15,114 bases of DNA from CASQEL01 sp036655975 (GTDB taxonomy: Bacteria > Desulfobacterota > Desulfovibrionia > Desulfovibrionales > Desulfovibrionaceae), in NCBI GenBank assembly GCA_036655975.1, contig JAVVPD010000052.1, positions 1-15,114 of the forward strand. Direction: 5' to 3'. Under the pieces are notes generated by a model. That model ran no database searches and was not told the origin of the DNA. It was given only the letters and a program-made list of their open reading frames with translations. Position 1 is the stretch's first letter; each line of letters starts with the position of its first letter. The translations under genes were made by a program, and so were the position numbers. Shown here one piece after another: positions 6,033 through 13,170 of the stretch.

Positions 6033-8453
6033 ATGTTGGACCTTAAAAAAATGTTGCAGTCTGGGAGAATTCTTCTTCTCGACGGTGCTATGGGCACCAT
6101 GTTGCAAGGGGCGGGGATGCCCGCTGGGGCTGAACCCACACGTTTTTGTGTCGAGCGCCCCGATATTTTGCAGAATATTCATGCCGCCTATGTACAGGCC
6201 GGCGCGGATATTTTGACAACGTGCACTTTTGGGGGCAGCTCGTACAAGCTTTCGCCAGATATGGATGTTATCGACTTTAACAGGGCCATGGCGCAGGCAG
6301 CGCGGCATGCGGCCCAGAGTGCTGGGGGGGGACGGCAGGTTTTTGTGGCGGGAAACGTGGGGCCGACGGGTCATTTTGCGTGTCCTTTAGGTGACGTGGA
6401 ACCTTCAGATCTTATCACAGCCTTTCGCCAGCAAATACGCGGATTGGTCCAAGGGGGGGTAGATTGCATTTTTATTGAAACGCAATTTGACCTTGCCGAG
6501 GCTAGGGCGGCGGTGATTGCCGCTCGTACCGAGTGTGCGCTCCCCATTATTGTGTCCATGACCTTTGAGAAAAATATGAGCCTTACAGGCTCCAGTCCCG
6601 AACTTTTCGCTGAAACTATGCAAAATCTTGGGGTTACGGCTTTAGGCACCAATTGTAGTGCCGGGCCGGAACAAATGATACCGGTGGTGGAAGAGTTGTT
6701 GGCCTATTCTCGGGTTCCGGTACTTGTGGAGCCTAATGCGGGTTTGCCGGAACTTATTAATGGCAAAACGGTGTTCCGCCTTGCGCCCGAAGAATTCGCC
6801 CAGAAAACTGCGGCTTTTGCGGCGGCTGGGGCACAAATTTTGGGTGGCTGCTGCGGCACCAGCCCTGCACATATTGCCGCCTTGCGTCAGGCTGTTGGGG
6901 GCATGACACACCGTAAGCCTGAGTGTCGGGTAGGGCTTGGCAGTATCGCGCTAACGTCTCGTTCTTCTATCGTGCGGATCGGAGAAGGTCAACCAATATC
7001 AATTATAGGTGAACGAATAAATCCTACCGGTAAAAAACAGCTCACGGCAGAATTGCAAGCGGGTGAATACGGCCTTGCCTTGCGCTATGCCGATGAGCAA
7101 CTTGCGGCAGGATCGCCTATTTTGGACGTGAATGTGGGCGCGCCGCTGGTTGACGAATCTGTGTGTTTACCTCAATTAGTTCAACGTCTTGTAGGTCGTG
7201 TGTCCGCGCCGCTTTCGCTTGATTCTTCCCATATGGGGGCTATTGAACAAGCTTTGCCTTATTGCCCAGGCTCTGCACTGGTCAATTCCATCAGCGGGGA
7301 AACAGGGCGGATGGAATTTTTGGGCCCCCTGTGTCGCGATTATGGCTCACCCTTTATCTTATTGCCGTTGCGGGGTAAGAAATTGCCGGTTATGGCTGCC
7401 GAACGTATCGCCATTTTAGAAGAGCTTATTGAACAGGCCGATGCCTTGGCTATTCCGCGCCGTCTGTTGCTGGTGGACGTGTTGGCTTTGGCCGTGTCGT
7501 CTAAGGGTGAGGCTGGGGTGCAGTGCCTAGAAACTATTCGTTGGTGTTGCCGCGAAGGCCTGCCCACCACAATCGGCCTTTCCAACGTGTCTTTTGGGCT
7601 GCCCGCGCGAGACTTGCTCAACGCCACCTGTCTGTCCATGGCGGTGGGGGCGGGCCTGACGGCCTGTATTGGCAATCCCTCCAACCTGCGCTTGCGTGAA
7701 GTGTTGGATACCGCAGAAGTGTTACTCGGTCGGGATCGGAATGCCGAACAGTTTATCGCTTCGTACGCGCATTGGACAGCGGGAGCGGACAGCGTGGTGA
7801 CCAGCCAGACCGCCAAATTGGCGGCGGCAACTACCTTGGAAGACGCCGTTTTGCGTGGTAACAAAGAAAGTGTTACAGCCTTGGTGGAAGCCGAACTTGC
7901 CCAAGGGGCGGATCCGCTGGCTTTGGTGCAAGAAAAACTTATTCCGGCGATTACCGAAGTGGGCGCACGCTATGAACGCCGTGAATATTTTCTGCCCCAG
8001 CTTATCCGTGCGGCGGAAACCATGCAAAAGGCCTTCAAAACTTTGAAGCCCTTGCTGGAAGCGCAGCGCGGGCCAGAGCAGCGCCCGGTGATTGTGCTGG
8101 CAACCGTGGAGGGGGATATTCACGATATTGGGAAAAATATTGTGGCCCTGCTGTTGGGTAATCACGGTTTTGATGTCATTGACGCGGGCAAGGACGTGAA
8201 AGCGGTGGATATTATTGCCTGTGCCAAAAAACATAAGGCTGCCATTGTGGGGCTTTCGGCCCTGATGACAACAACCATGGTACGCATGGAAGATACGGTC
8301 AAATTGGTGCGGGCAGAACATTTACCCTATAAGGTGATTATTGGCGGGGCTGTGGTTACCCAAGCCTTTGCGGACGCCATTGGTGCTGATGGCTATTCTG
8401 CGGATGCGGTCAGCGCGGTGCGCGTGGCTAAGTCTTTACTTCCAACTAATTGA
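6033..8453 (+). CDS. metH: B12-dependent methionine synthase lacking the activation domain
   Basis: Transfers a methyl group from methyltetrahydrofolate through cobalamin to homocysteine, giving methionine. The 806 residues show three modules in order. The homocysteine-binding barrel (about 1-290) opens with LLDGAMGTMLQ and has the zinc ligands C208 in GTNCSAGP and C273/C274 in GGCCGTSP. The pterin-binding barrel (about 310-580) has IGERINPTGKK and LDVNVGAP. The cobalamin cap and Rossmann domains (about 600-806) contain EGDIHDIGKN with cobalt-ligand H697, GLSALMTTTM and IIGGAVVTQ. E. coli MetH has about 1,230 residues because a C-terminal S-adenosylmethionine-binding activation domain follows. 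Here the gene stops cleanly after the B12 domain, as in Thermotoga maritima, so reactivation must use another protein. AGGAG sits 9 nt before the ATG. It heads the rightward train and diverges from the sigma gene. Confidence 0.93.
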   Translation: MLDLKKMLQSGRILLLDGAMGTMLQGAGMPAGAEPTRFCVERPDILQNIHAAYVQAGADILTTCTFGGSSYKLSPDMDVIDFNRAMAQAARHAAQSAGGGRQVFVAGNVGPTGHFACPLGDVEPSDLITAFRQQIRGLVQGGVDCIFIETQFDLAEARAAVIAARTECALPIIVSMTFEKNMSLTGSSPELFAETMQNLGVTALGTNCSAGPEQMIPVVEELLAYSRVPVLVEPNAGLPELINGKTVFRLAPEEFAQKTAAFAAAGAQILGGCCGTSPAHIAALRQAVGGMTHRKPECRVGLGSIALTSRSSIVRIGEGQPISIIGERINPTGKKQLTAELQAGEYGLALRYADEQLAAGSPILDVNVGAPLVDESVCLPQLVQRLVGRVSAPLSLDSSHMGAIEQALPYCPGSALVNSISGETGRMEFLGPLCRDYGSPFILLPLRGKKLPVMAAERIAILEELIEQADALAIPRRLLLVDVLALAVSSKGEAGVQCLETIRWCCREGLPTTIGLSNVSFGLPARDLLNATCLSMAVGAGLTACIGNPSNLRLREVLDTAEVLLGRDRNAEQFIASYAHWTAGADSVVTSQTAKLAAATTLEDAVLRGNKESVTALVEAELAQGADPLALVQEKLIPAITEVGARYERREYFLPQLIRAAETMQKAFKTLKPLLEAQRGPEQRPVIVLATVEGDIHDIGKNIVALLLGNHGFDVIDAGKDVKAVDIIACAKKHKAAIVGLSALMTTTMVRMEDTVKLVRAEHLPYKVIIGGAVVTQAFADAIGADGYSADAVSAVRVAKSLLPTN

Positions 8454-8466
8454 AGAGTAATAAACC

Positions 8467-8949
8467 ATGTTTAATAAAAAATATATTTGTCTTGTGGCCT
8501 TGTGTGTATGCTTGTTGCCCGTATGGGCATTGGCCGCACCGGCAACGCCCCCTACCCTTAATGTTCCGGCTTTGCGGGATATGATCAACATGAATAAGGG
8601 GAAGGTCATTCTACTGAATTTTTTTGCCACATGGTGTCCCCCGTGTCGGGAAGAAATTCCCAGTCTTGTGGCCTTGGTTCAACAATACCCCGCAGACAAG
8701 TTTGTGATTATCGGGATATCTGTGGATCAGGATATAAAGTTGGTGCAACCTTTTGTGGATAAAATGGGTATTAATTATTCCGTATTTATGGCGGCCGAAG
8801 ATATTCCCGCGCTGTACGGTGTACGTACTATCCCCCATAATGTGGTGTATGACAGCAAGGGAACATTGGCTGCCAATGCGCCCGGCTATGCGTCAGAGGC
8901 GGATTTGAAAGAATTTATCGATACTCTTCTGGAGCAAAAGAACAAATGA
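8467..8949 (+). CDS. TlpA-type exported thiol:disulfide oxidoreductase
   Basis: A 160-residue thioredoxin-fold protein of the TlpA/ResA group. Residues 1-23 form a signal peptide with hydrophobic core CLVALCVCLLPVWALA and likely cleavage after ALA. The protein therefore acts in the periplasm, either free or anchored if the signal is not cleaved. The redox motif WCPPC is at residues 56-60, and the cis-proline of the fold is P123 in RTIPHN. The segment IIGISVDQD is typical of the family. Such proteins reduce disulfides in cytochrome c maturation or in other periplasmic targets, and no cytochrome maturation genes are in view to decide which. The ATG is 13 nt after the metH stop with a weak GAAGAG ribosome site, and the stop overlaps the next gene by 4 nt (ATGA). 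Confidence 0.9.
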   Translation: MFNKKYICLVALCVCLLPVWALAAPATPPTLNVPALRDMINMNKGKVILLNFFATWCPPCREEIPSLVALVQQYPADKFVIIGISVDQDIKLVQPFVDKMGINYSVFMAAEDIPALYGVRTIPHNVVYDSKGTLAANAPGYASEADLKEFIDTLLEQKNK

Positions 8950-9410
8950 CCGATTATATTATTCGTGCGGCCCACATGGGGGATGTTAAGGGGATTCACG
9001 CCCTGCTGATGGCCAGCGCCACCAAGGGGCAATTGTTGCCCCGCGCCCTGACGCACTTGTATCGGCATATCCGAGATTTTTACGTGGCGGAAGCCCCCAA
9101 TGGTCGCTTGGTGGCTTGCTCCGCCCTTGCGCCGGTGTGGGAAGATTTGGCAGAAGTATGCTCGCTGGTGGTGGACGAAAGCTTGCGCGGTCAGGGGCTT
9201 GGACGTAAAATTGTTGACCGTTGTGTGGCCGATGCCCGCCCTTTGGGTTTGTCTAAGGTGTTTGCCCTGACCTATCAGGAAGAATTCTTTAAGCATTTAG
9301 GTTTTTCGGTTGTGGATAAAGACGTGCTGCCCCAAAAAATTTGGGCAGATTGCGTGCACTGCCCCAAGTACCCAGATTGTGACGAAACCGCCGTTCTGCT
9401 GCAATTGTAG
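8946..9410 (+). CDS. GNAT acetyltransferase, short ArgA-like (probable N-acetylglutamate synthase)
   Basis: A 154-residue single-domain GNAT protein. The acetyl-CoA-binding motif is R81-G-Q-G-L-G86, following the strand ending LAEVCSLVVDE. The pattern LLPRALTHLYRHIRDFYVAE near residues 30-49, then WEDLAE, FALTYQEEFFKHLGF and LPQKIWADC, matches the short N-acetylglutamate synthases known from Mycobacterium and from the C-terminal part of ArgH(A) fusions. The first step of arginine synthesis, acetylation of glutamate, is therefore the likely reaction, although no other arg gene is nearby. The C-terminus has three cysteines in DCVHCPKYPDCDE (C136, C139, C145), which could bind a metal or may simply be conserved. 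It overlaps the thioredoxin gene by ATGA, so translation is probably coupled. Confidence 0.8.
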   Translation: MTDYIIRAAHMGDVKGIHALLMASATKGQLLPRALTHLYRHIRDFYVAEAPNGRLVACSALAPVWEDLAEVCSLVVDESLRGQGLGRKIVDRCVADARPLGLSKVFALTYQEEFFKHLGFSVVDKDVLPQKIWADCVHCPKYPDCDETAVLLQL

Positions 9411-9421
9411 GGGGGCTAAGT

Positions 9422-9952
9422 ATGCATGTTAAAGAGCTTAAACTTGTGTTTAGCCAAGGGCAAATTCAGGATCGGGTCACCGCCATGGGGGCCGCCATTG
9501 ATCAGTGTTATGGCGATGCCCCCCTTGTTGTGGTTTGTGTGCTCAAAGGGGCCAGCATCTTTTTTTCAGATCTGGTGCGTGCCATTACTACGCCACGGGT
9601 TGAGCTGGATTTTGTGCGTTTGTGTAGCTACGGCACGGGCGACAATTCCAGTGGAAGCATCACCTTCCGCAAGGATGTGGAAATATCCTTAACCGGTAAG
9701 CATGTGCTTATTGTGGAAGATATTGTGGATACAGGCCACACCATGCACTTTTTACGGGGTGAATTTGCCGCGCGTGGGGCTGCAAGCCTGCGGATAGCGG
9801 CGCTGGTGGACAAACACGAACGACGGGAAAAGGCGGTGCAAACCGACTTTGCGGGTTTTTCCTTGCCGAAAGGCTTTATTGTGGGGTATGGACTGGATTA
9901 TGCGGAACAATACCGCAATCTCCCCGCTATTTATGAAGTGATTCCTGAATAA
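9422..9952 (+). CDS. hpt: Hypoxanthine phosphoribosyltransferase
   Basis: Salvages hypoxanthine, and often guanine, to the nucleotide using PRPP. The 176 residues are normal for bacterial Hpt. The PRPP-binding motif VEDIVDTGHT is at residues 98-107 with its acidic pair E99/D100. The pyrophosphate loop LKG lies at 41-43, and a flexible-loop region SYGTGDNSSGS at 69-79. The C-terminal VGYGLDYAEQYRNLPAIYEV is characteristic of Hpt and separates it from Gpt and Apt. A G6 tract ending 6 nt before the ATG provides the ribosome site. It follows the acetyltransferase by 11 nt, so it is probably cotranscribed with it, although the functions are unrelated. Confidence 0.96.
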   Translation: MHVKELKLVFSQGQIQDRVTAMGAAIDQCYGDAPLVVVCVLKGASIFFSDLVRAITTPRVELDFVRLCSYGTGDNSSGSITFRKDVEISLTGKHVLIVEDIVDTGHTMHFLRGEFAARGAASLRIAALVDKHERREKAVQTDFAGFSLPKGFIVGYGLDYAEQYRNLPAIYEVIPE

Positions 9953-9979
9953 TGCCCTGAAGATGTTTTTGGAGAAAAT

Positions 9980-10708
9980 ATGGAAGTTACCTGTCCTAAA
10001 TGTTCGAGTCGTTTTAATCTCCCGGATACCGTGGCTAAACCCGGTGCAAAATTGCGCTGTTCGGTGTGCAAAGAGATTTTTCGTTTAGACGACAACACAA
10101 AATCTGCCGATGTTTCTTCCGATTTTAATATTGATTTTACCGAAAAATTGTCGATGGGCGATCAAAAAAAGCGTAAGCACGGGCGTAGCATCGTTCTTGC
10201 CCTGCTTTTTTTGTGTCTGTTGGGCGGTTCTGGTGGTGCGTGGTGGTATTTTAAAATATTCCTGCCTTCACAGCAGGTTGCCGTGCCAGAAATCAGCCTA
10301 GAGAAAAAGGTGGAAATGCTCACCATGCGTAATGTCCGCCAATATTACGTGAATAATGAAAAAATCGGGCAAATTTTCGTTATTGAGGGCAAGGTCGTCA
10401 ACGAATTTCCTGAACCCAAAGAATTGATTGAAGTGGAAGCCACCCTGTATGGGATGGATAAAAAAGCCCTTGTCAGTAAAAAACACTTGGCGGGCACCGC
10501 GCTGTCTTTGTTTCAGCTTCAGGTCTTGGGCGAGAAAGAATTGGAAGCCTTTCTCGGCAACAAGATAGAAATTCTCAGCAATAATACCAATGTTCCCACG
10601 GGGGGGGAAGTGCCCTTCATGGTGCTGTTCTACACCCCGCCTCAAGGCATTGCCGAATTTGGGGTGCGAATTATCGACGTGAAGGACATTGCAAAAAAAG
10701 AAGAATAA
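9980..10708 (+). CDS. Zinc-ribbon membrane protein (MJ0042/DUF3426 type)
   Basis: A 242-residue protein of unknown function with a recognisable architecture. The N-terminal zinc ribbon has C5-x2-C8 and C27-x2-C30, with the EVTCPKCSSRF and RCSVCKEIFRL context of the MJ0042 family. A Lys-rich linker (residues 62-69) precedes one transmembrane helix at about 70-91. A C-terminal DUF3426-like domain follows, with FVIEGKVVNEF, VEATLYG and a final FMVLFYTPP. By the positive-inside rule the zinc ribbon should be cytoplasmic and the C-terminal domain periplasmic. A clear GGAG lies 7 nt before the ATG, and the gene is 27 nt after hpt. It closes the metH-led train. A G8 run at 10600-10607 lies in frame within its coding sequence. 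Proteins of this kind are widespread in deltaproteobacteria but lack an assigned role. Confidence 0.82.
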   Translation: MEVTCPKCSSRFNLPDTVAKPGAKLRCSVCKEIFRLDDNTKSADVSSDFNIDFTEKLSMGDQKKRKHGRSIVLALLFLCLLGGSGGAWWYFKIFLPSQQVAVPEISLEKKVEMLTMRNVRQYYVNNEKIGQIFVIEGKVVNEFPEPKELIEVEATLYGMDKKALVSKKHLAGTALSLFQLQVLGEKELEAFLGNKIEILSNNTNVPTGGEVPFMVLFYTPPQGIAEFGVRIIDVKDIAKKEE

Positions 10709-10714
10709 AAAATT

Positions 10715-10743
10715 TTGAGATTCTCCCCCTCTCGCGATAAAAT
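10715..10743 (+). promoter_or_regulatory. Sigma-70 promoter of the radA-clpA unit
   Basis: TTGAGA at 10715-10720 and TAAAAT at 10738-10743 are separated by exactly 17 bp, and each hexamer matches the sigma-70 consensus at five of six positions. This is the best promoter match I saw in the window. It starts just after the zinc-ribbon stop. Transcription would begin near 10750 and give a leader of about 80 nt before radA. I see no sigma-32-type box here, although clpS and clpA lie downstream. Confidence 0.7.
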
Positions 10744-10765
10744 GTGTTGCGTTTCGGGTACGGCA

Positions 10766-10801
10766 GGCTTTCTTCCTCGTGCGAGCGCTGAGGGGAAAGC
10801 C
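10766..10801 (+). promoter_or_regulatory. Hairpin in the radA leader (attenuator or weak terminator)
   Basis: GGCTTTC (10766-10772) pairs with GAAAGCC (10795-10801). An inner CCTC/GAGG stem (10775-10778 with 10790-10793) stacks across a small asymmetric internal loop and closes an 11-nt loop. The downstream sequence TTTATTACT is too poor in T for a classical terminator. The hairpin lies after the predicted radA transcription start and ends 27 nt before the ATG, so it could attenuate or stabilise the radA transcript, or end readthrough from the zinc-ribbon gene. The structure is seen directly; the role is inferred. Confidence 0.4.
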
Positions 10802-10828
10802 TTTATTACTCTATAAAGGGCATTATAC

Positions 10829-12172
10829 ATGGCAAAAGTGCGTGAAACATATATTTGTACTTCGTGCGGGGGGCGTTCACCGCAATGGCAGGGGCAATGC
10901 CCGGTGTGTAAAAGTTGGAATACCCTAGAACTTTCGGCTGTGCCACGGGAAAGCGGCGGCAAGAGTCGTGGGCGAAGCTCGGGGCTGGGGGTGCAAGCGC
11001 CGGTGGTGTTGTCCAGCGTGTCGGAAGAAGGGCATTCTCCCTTTGGCACTGGGCTTGAGGCATTGGACAGGGTGCTGGGCAAGGGCTTTGTGCCGGGGTC
11101 GGCTCTTCTTGTGGGGGGGGAACCGGGCATTGGCAAGTCTACCCTATTGTTGCAGGTCGCGGGCGCGGTGGCGGCAGCGGGGCGCAAGGTACTGTATGTT
11201 AGTGGTGAAGAATCCCTGCCCCAAATCAAAAAACGCGGCGAGCGTTTGGGCGTTTTGCACAAAAATTTATTGGCCCTTGCCACATCGCGGGTGGATGATC
11301 TTGCCGATCCTTTGGCCCACGATCCCCCCGCACTGATGGTTGTGGACTCGGTGCAAACCCTTACCAGTGTGGATGCTGAAGGCCTGCCCGGTAATGTGAG
11401 CCAAGTGCGCGCTGTTGCCACTGATTTACTGGATCGCTGCCGGCAGAGCGGCACCTGCCTTGTGCTGGTGGGCCATGTAACCAAGGACGGCACCTTGGCG
11501 GGGCCGCGCCTTTTGGAGCACATGGTGGATACAGTGGTTTCGGTGGAAGGAGACAGGCGGCAGATGTTTCGCCTGTTGCGCGTGTTCAAAAATCGCTTTG
11601 GCCCCAATGAGGAATTGTTGGTGTTCCAAATGGCCCAAAACGGTATGCAGATTGTAGAAGATCCGGCTACCTTTTTTTTGGGCGCGCGGGATGCCTCCCT
11701 CAGCGGTACTGCCGTGGTTATGGGGGTGGATGGGCATCGGCCTTTGGCTGTGGAAGTGCAGGCTTTGGTCACGCGCACCTATTTGGCTATTCCTCGGCGC
11801 ACGGGTTTGGGTTTTGACGTGAATCGTTTACATTTGCTCTTGGCGGTACTCGAAAAGCGCCTAAAATTGAATTTTGGGCAGGTGGATATTTACGCCAAAG
11901 TGGGCGGCGGTATGCGCTTGCAGGATCCCGGCCTTGACCTTGCGCTTGTGGCGGCCTTGCTCTCTTCATTTTACGATATACCTTTACCAGAGAGAGCTGT
12001 TTTGTGGGGTGAGGTGGATCTTAACGGGCAAGTCCGTGCCGTTTCCGCCCAAGATATTCGTTATGGGCAGGCCAAGCGTTTGGGCTATAGCCCTATTTTA
12101 CACCCTGATACTGACAAGGGTGGTATTTCTACCGTTGTAGATTTGCAACAACGTCTTTTCAGGAAATCCTAA
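10829..12172 (+). CDS. radA: DNA repair protein RadA (Sms)
   Basis: A RecA-like ATPase and helicase that helps process branched recombination intermediates. The 447 residues match the family length of about 450-460. The N-terminal zinc finger has C10-x2-C13 and C24-x2-C27. Walker A GEPGIGKS is at residues 97-104, and LMVVDSVQT is the Walker B strand. The RadA-specific KNRFG motif is at 254-258. The C-terminal Lon-protease-like domain includes GGGMRLQDPGLDLALVAAL and LNGQVRAVS and is expected to be proteolytically inactive, as elsewhere in the family. AAAGGG precedes the ATG by 8 nt. The stop TAA shares its last A with the ATG of the CYTH gene. A G8 run at 11113-11120 encodes the glycines just before the Walker A loop. 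Confidence 0.96.
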   Translation: MAKVRETYICTSCGGRSPQWQGQCPVCKSWNTLELSAVPRESGGKSRGRSSGLGVQAPVVLSSVSEEGHSPFGTGLEALDRVLGKGFVPGSALLVGGEPGIGKSTLLLQVAGAVAAAGRKVLYVSGEESLPQIKKRGERLGVLHKNLLALATSRVDDLADPLAHDPPALMVVDSVQTLTSVDAEGLPGNVSQVRAVATDLLDRCRQSGTCLVLVGHVTKDGTLAGPRLLEHMVDTVVSVEGDRRQMFRLLRVFKNRFGPNEELLVFQMAQNGMQIVEDPATFFLGARDASLSGTAVVMGVDGHRPLAVEVQALVTRTYLAIPRRTGLGFDVNRLHLLLAVLEKRLKLNFGQVDIYAKVGGGMRLQDPGLDLALVAALLSSFYDIPLPERAVLWGEVDLNGQVRAVSAQDIRYGQAKRLGYSPILHPDTDKGGISTVVDLQQRLFRKS

Positions 12173-12807
12173 TGGCCCTAGAATGTGAAAGAAAATATCT
12201 TGGAATAGATTTTGCTTCTGTACGCACCGCCTTAAAAGAACACCACGCGGTGTGCGAAGGTATTCATATCGAAAGCAATTCTTTGTGGGACACGCCCCAC
12301 CGCCGTCTGCGTCCGCAAGGTACCTTGTTGCGTTTGCGTACCCAGCAATGGTATGCTTCGGGCAATAATTGTGCGGCTTGTAAGGGGCGCACATACATCC
12401 TGACGCTAAAAATGGTCGCTACTGAGCAGCAAGGCTGTAAAATTCGTGAAGAATGTGAAGTTGTTGTTGATGATGTTGCGATTATGGAATCCATTTTGCG
12501 TGGGCTTGGGTATGAGATTACCGCACGTTATGAAAAAGTGCGTGAAGTCTGGCATATGCACAATGCGGAACTGGCTTTAGATATCTTGCCCTTCGGGCAC
12601 TTCATGGAAGTGGAGGGTACGGTGGAAGCCATTGAATATGTAGCAAAACTTGTGCATATTGAGCGTGCCTTGCAGTCTACCGAAAGCTATCATCGTCTGC
12701 ACCAGGAATGGCGCAGTGCCCAAGGCTTGGAACCGTGCATTGATTTTGTGTTTGAACCTGCCCAAAAGGCCGAGTTAGTCCGGTATATACAGGAATTAAG
12801 TCTATGA
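12172..12807 (+). CDS. cyaB: CYTH-domain protein (CyaB-like class IV adenylate cyclase or triphosphatase)
   Basis: A 211-residue member of the triphosphate tunnel metalloenzyme superfamily. The hallmark ExExK motif is ECERK at residues 4-8. Alternating charged tunnel strands follow: LLRLR, YILTLK, IREECEVVV, YEKVREVWHM and LALDILPFGHFMEVEG. The family includes class IV adenylate cyclases, thiamine triphosphatases and inorganic triphosphatases, and sequence alone does not settle the substrate. The best resemblance is to the CyaB subgroup, so cAMP production is one option. Between LLRLR and LTLK there is a longer loop than usual, holding a C-x2-C pair (NNCAACKG). AGGA stands 7 nt before the ATG. 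It overlaps radA by 1 nt and clpS by 4 nt, so all three are probably translated in a coupled way. Confidence 0.82.
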   Translation: MALECERKYLGIDFASVRTALKEHHAVCEGIHIESNSLWDTPHRRLRPQGTLLRLRTQQWYASGNNCAACKGRTYILTLKMVATEQQGCKIREECEVVVDDVAIMESILRGLGYEITARYEKVREVWHMHNAELALDILPFGHFMEVEGTVEAIEYVAKLVHIERALQSTESYHRLHQEWRSAQGLEPCIDFVFEPAQKAELVRYIQELSL

Positions 12808-13127
12808 GCCTGCAAAATATGACGGTTGATCCGCAGGAAGACGCGGACGTGCTGGTTGAAGAAGCTTTGAAAGAACCGCATTTGTTTCGGGTGTTGTTGC
12901 ATAATGACGACTATACTACTATGGAATTTGTGATTACCATTTTAATAGAGGTGTTCCGCAAACAAGCGGAACAAGCCGCCGCCATTATGCTGGCTGTGCA
13001 TGAACAAGGTGTGGGCCAATGCGGCGTGTACACTCGGGAAATAGCGGAAACAAAAGTGCGTATTGTACATAAAAGAGCAAAAAAAGCAGGTTTTCCCTTA
13101 AAAGTGACTCTGGAAGAAATTTCCTGA
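12804..13127 (+). CDS. clpS: ClpS adaptor protein
   Basis: Binds proteins with N-degron residues and hands them to ClpAP for degradation. The 107 residues fit the family. The substrate pocket residues fall at the E. coli numbers: N34, D35, D36, T38 and M40 in LHNDDYTTMEFV, then M62, V65 and H66 in IMLAVHEQG. The first 25 residues form the flexible N-terminal extension that inserts into ClpA, here rather acidic. CAGGA lies about 10 nt before the ATG, which overlaps the end of the CYTH gene (ATGA). The natural partner clpA follows 43 nt later. Confidence 0.96.
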   Translation: MSLQNMTVDPQEDADVLVEEALKEPHLFRVLLHNDDYTTMEFVITILIEVFRKQAEQAAAIMLAVHEQGVGQCGVYTREIAETKVRIVHKRAKKAGFPLKVTLEEIS

Positions 13128-13170
13128 AGGGGGGCACTGTGATCAACTATTTTACCCAAAAGGTACTCCC

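Noticed and set aside
7722..8321. 199-codon minus-strand open frame inside metH
   Set aside because: It is complementary to the conserved cap and B12 domains of metH. No ribosome site or protein-like pattern supports it.
10642..11778. 378-codon open frame on the minus strand, antisense to radA
   Set aside because: It lies opposite radA, which has full family motifs. The translation is rich in Arg, Pro, Ser and Thr with no domain pattern. Codon bias in the sense strand explains the lack of stops.
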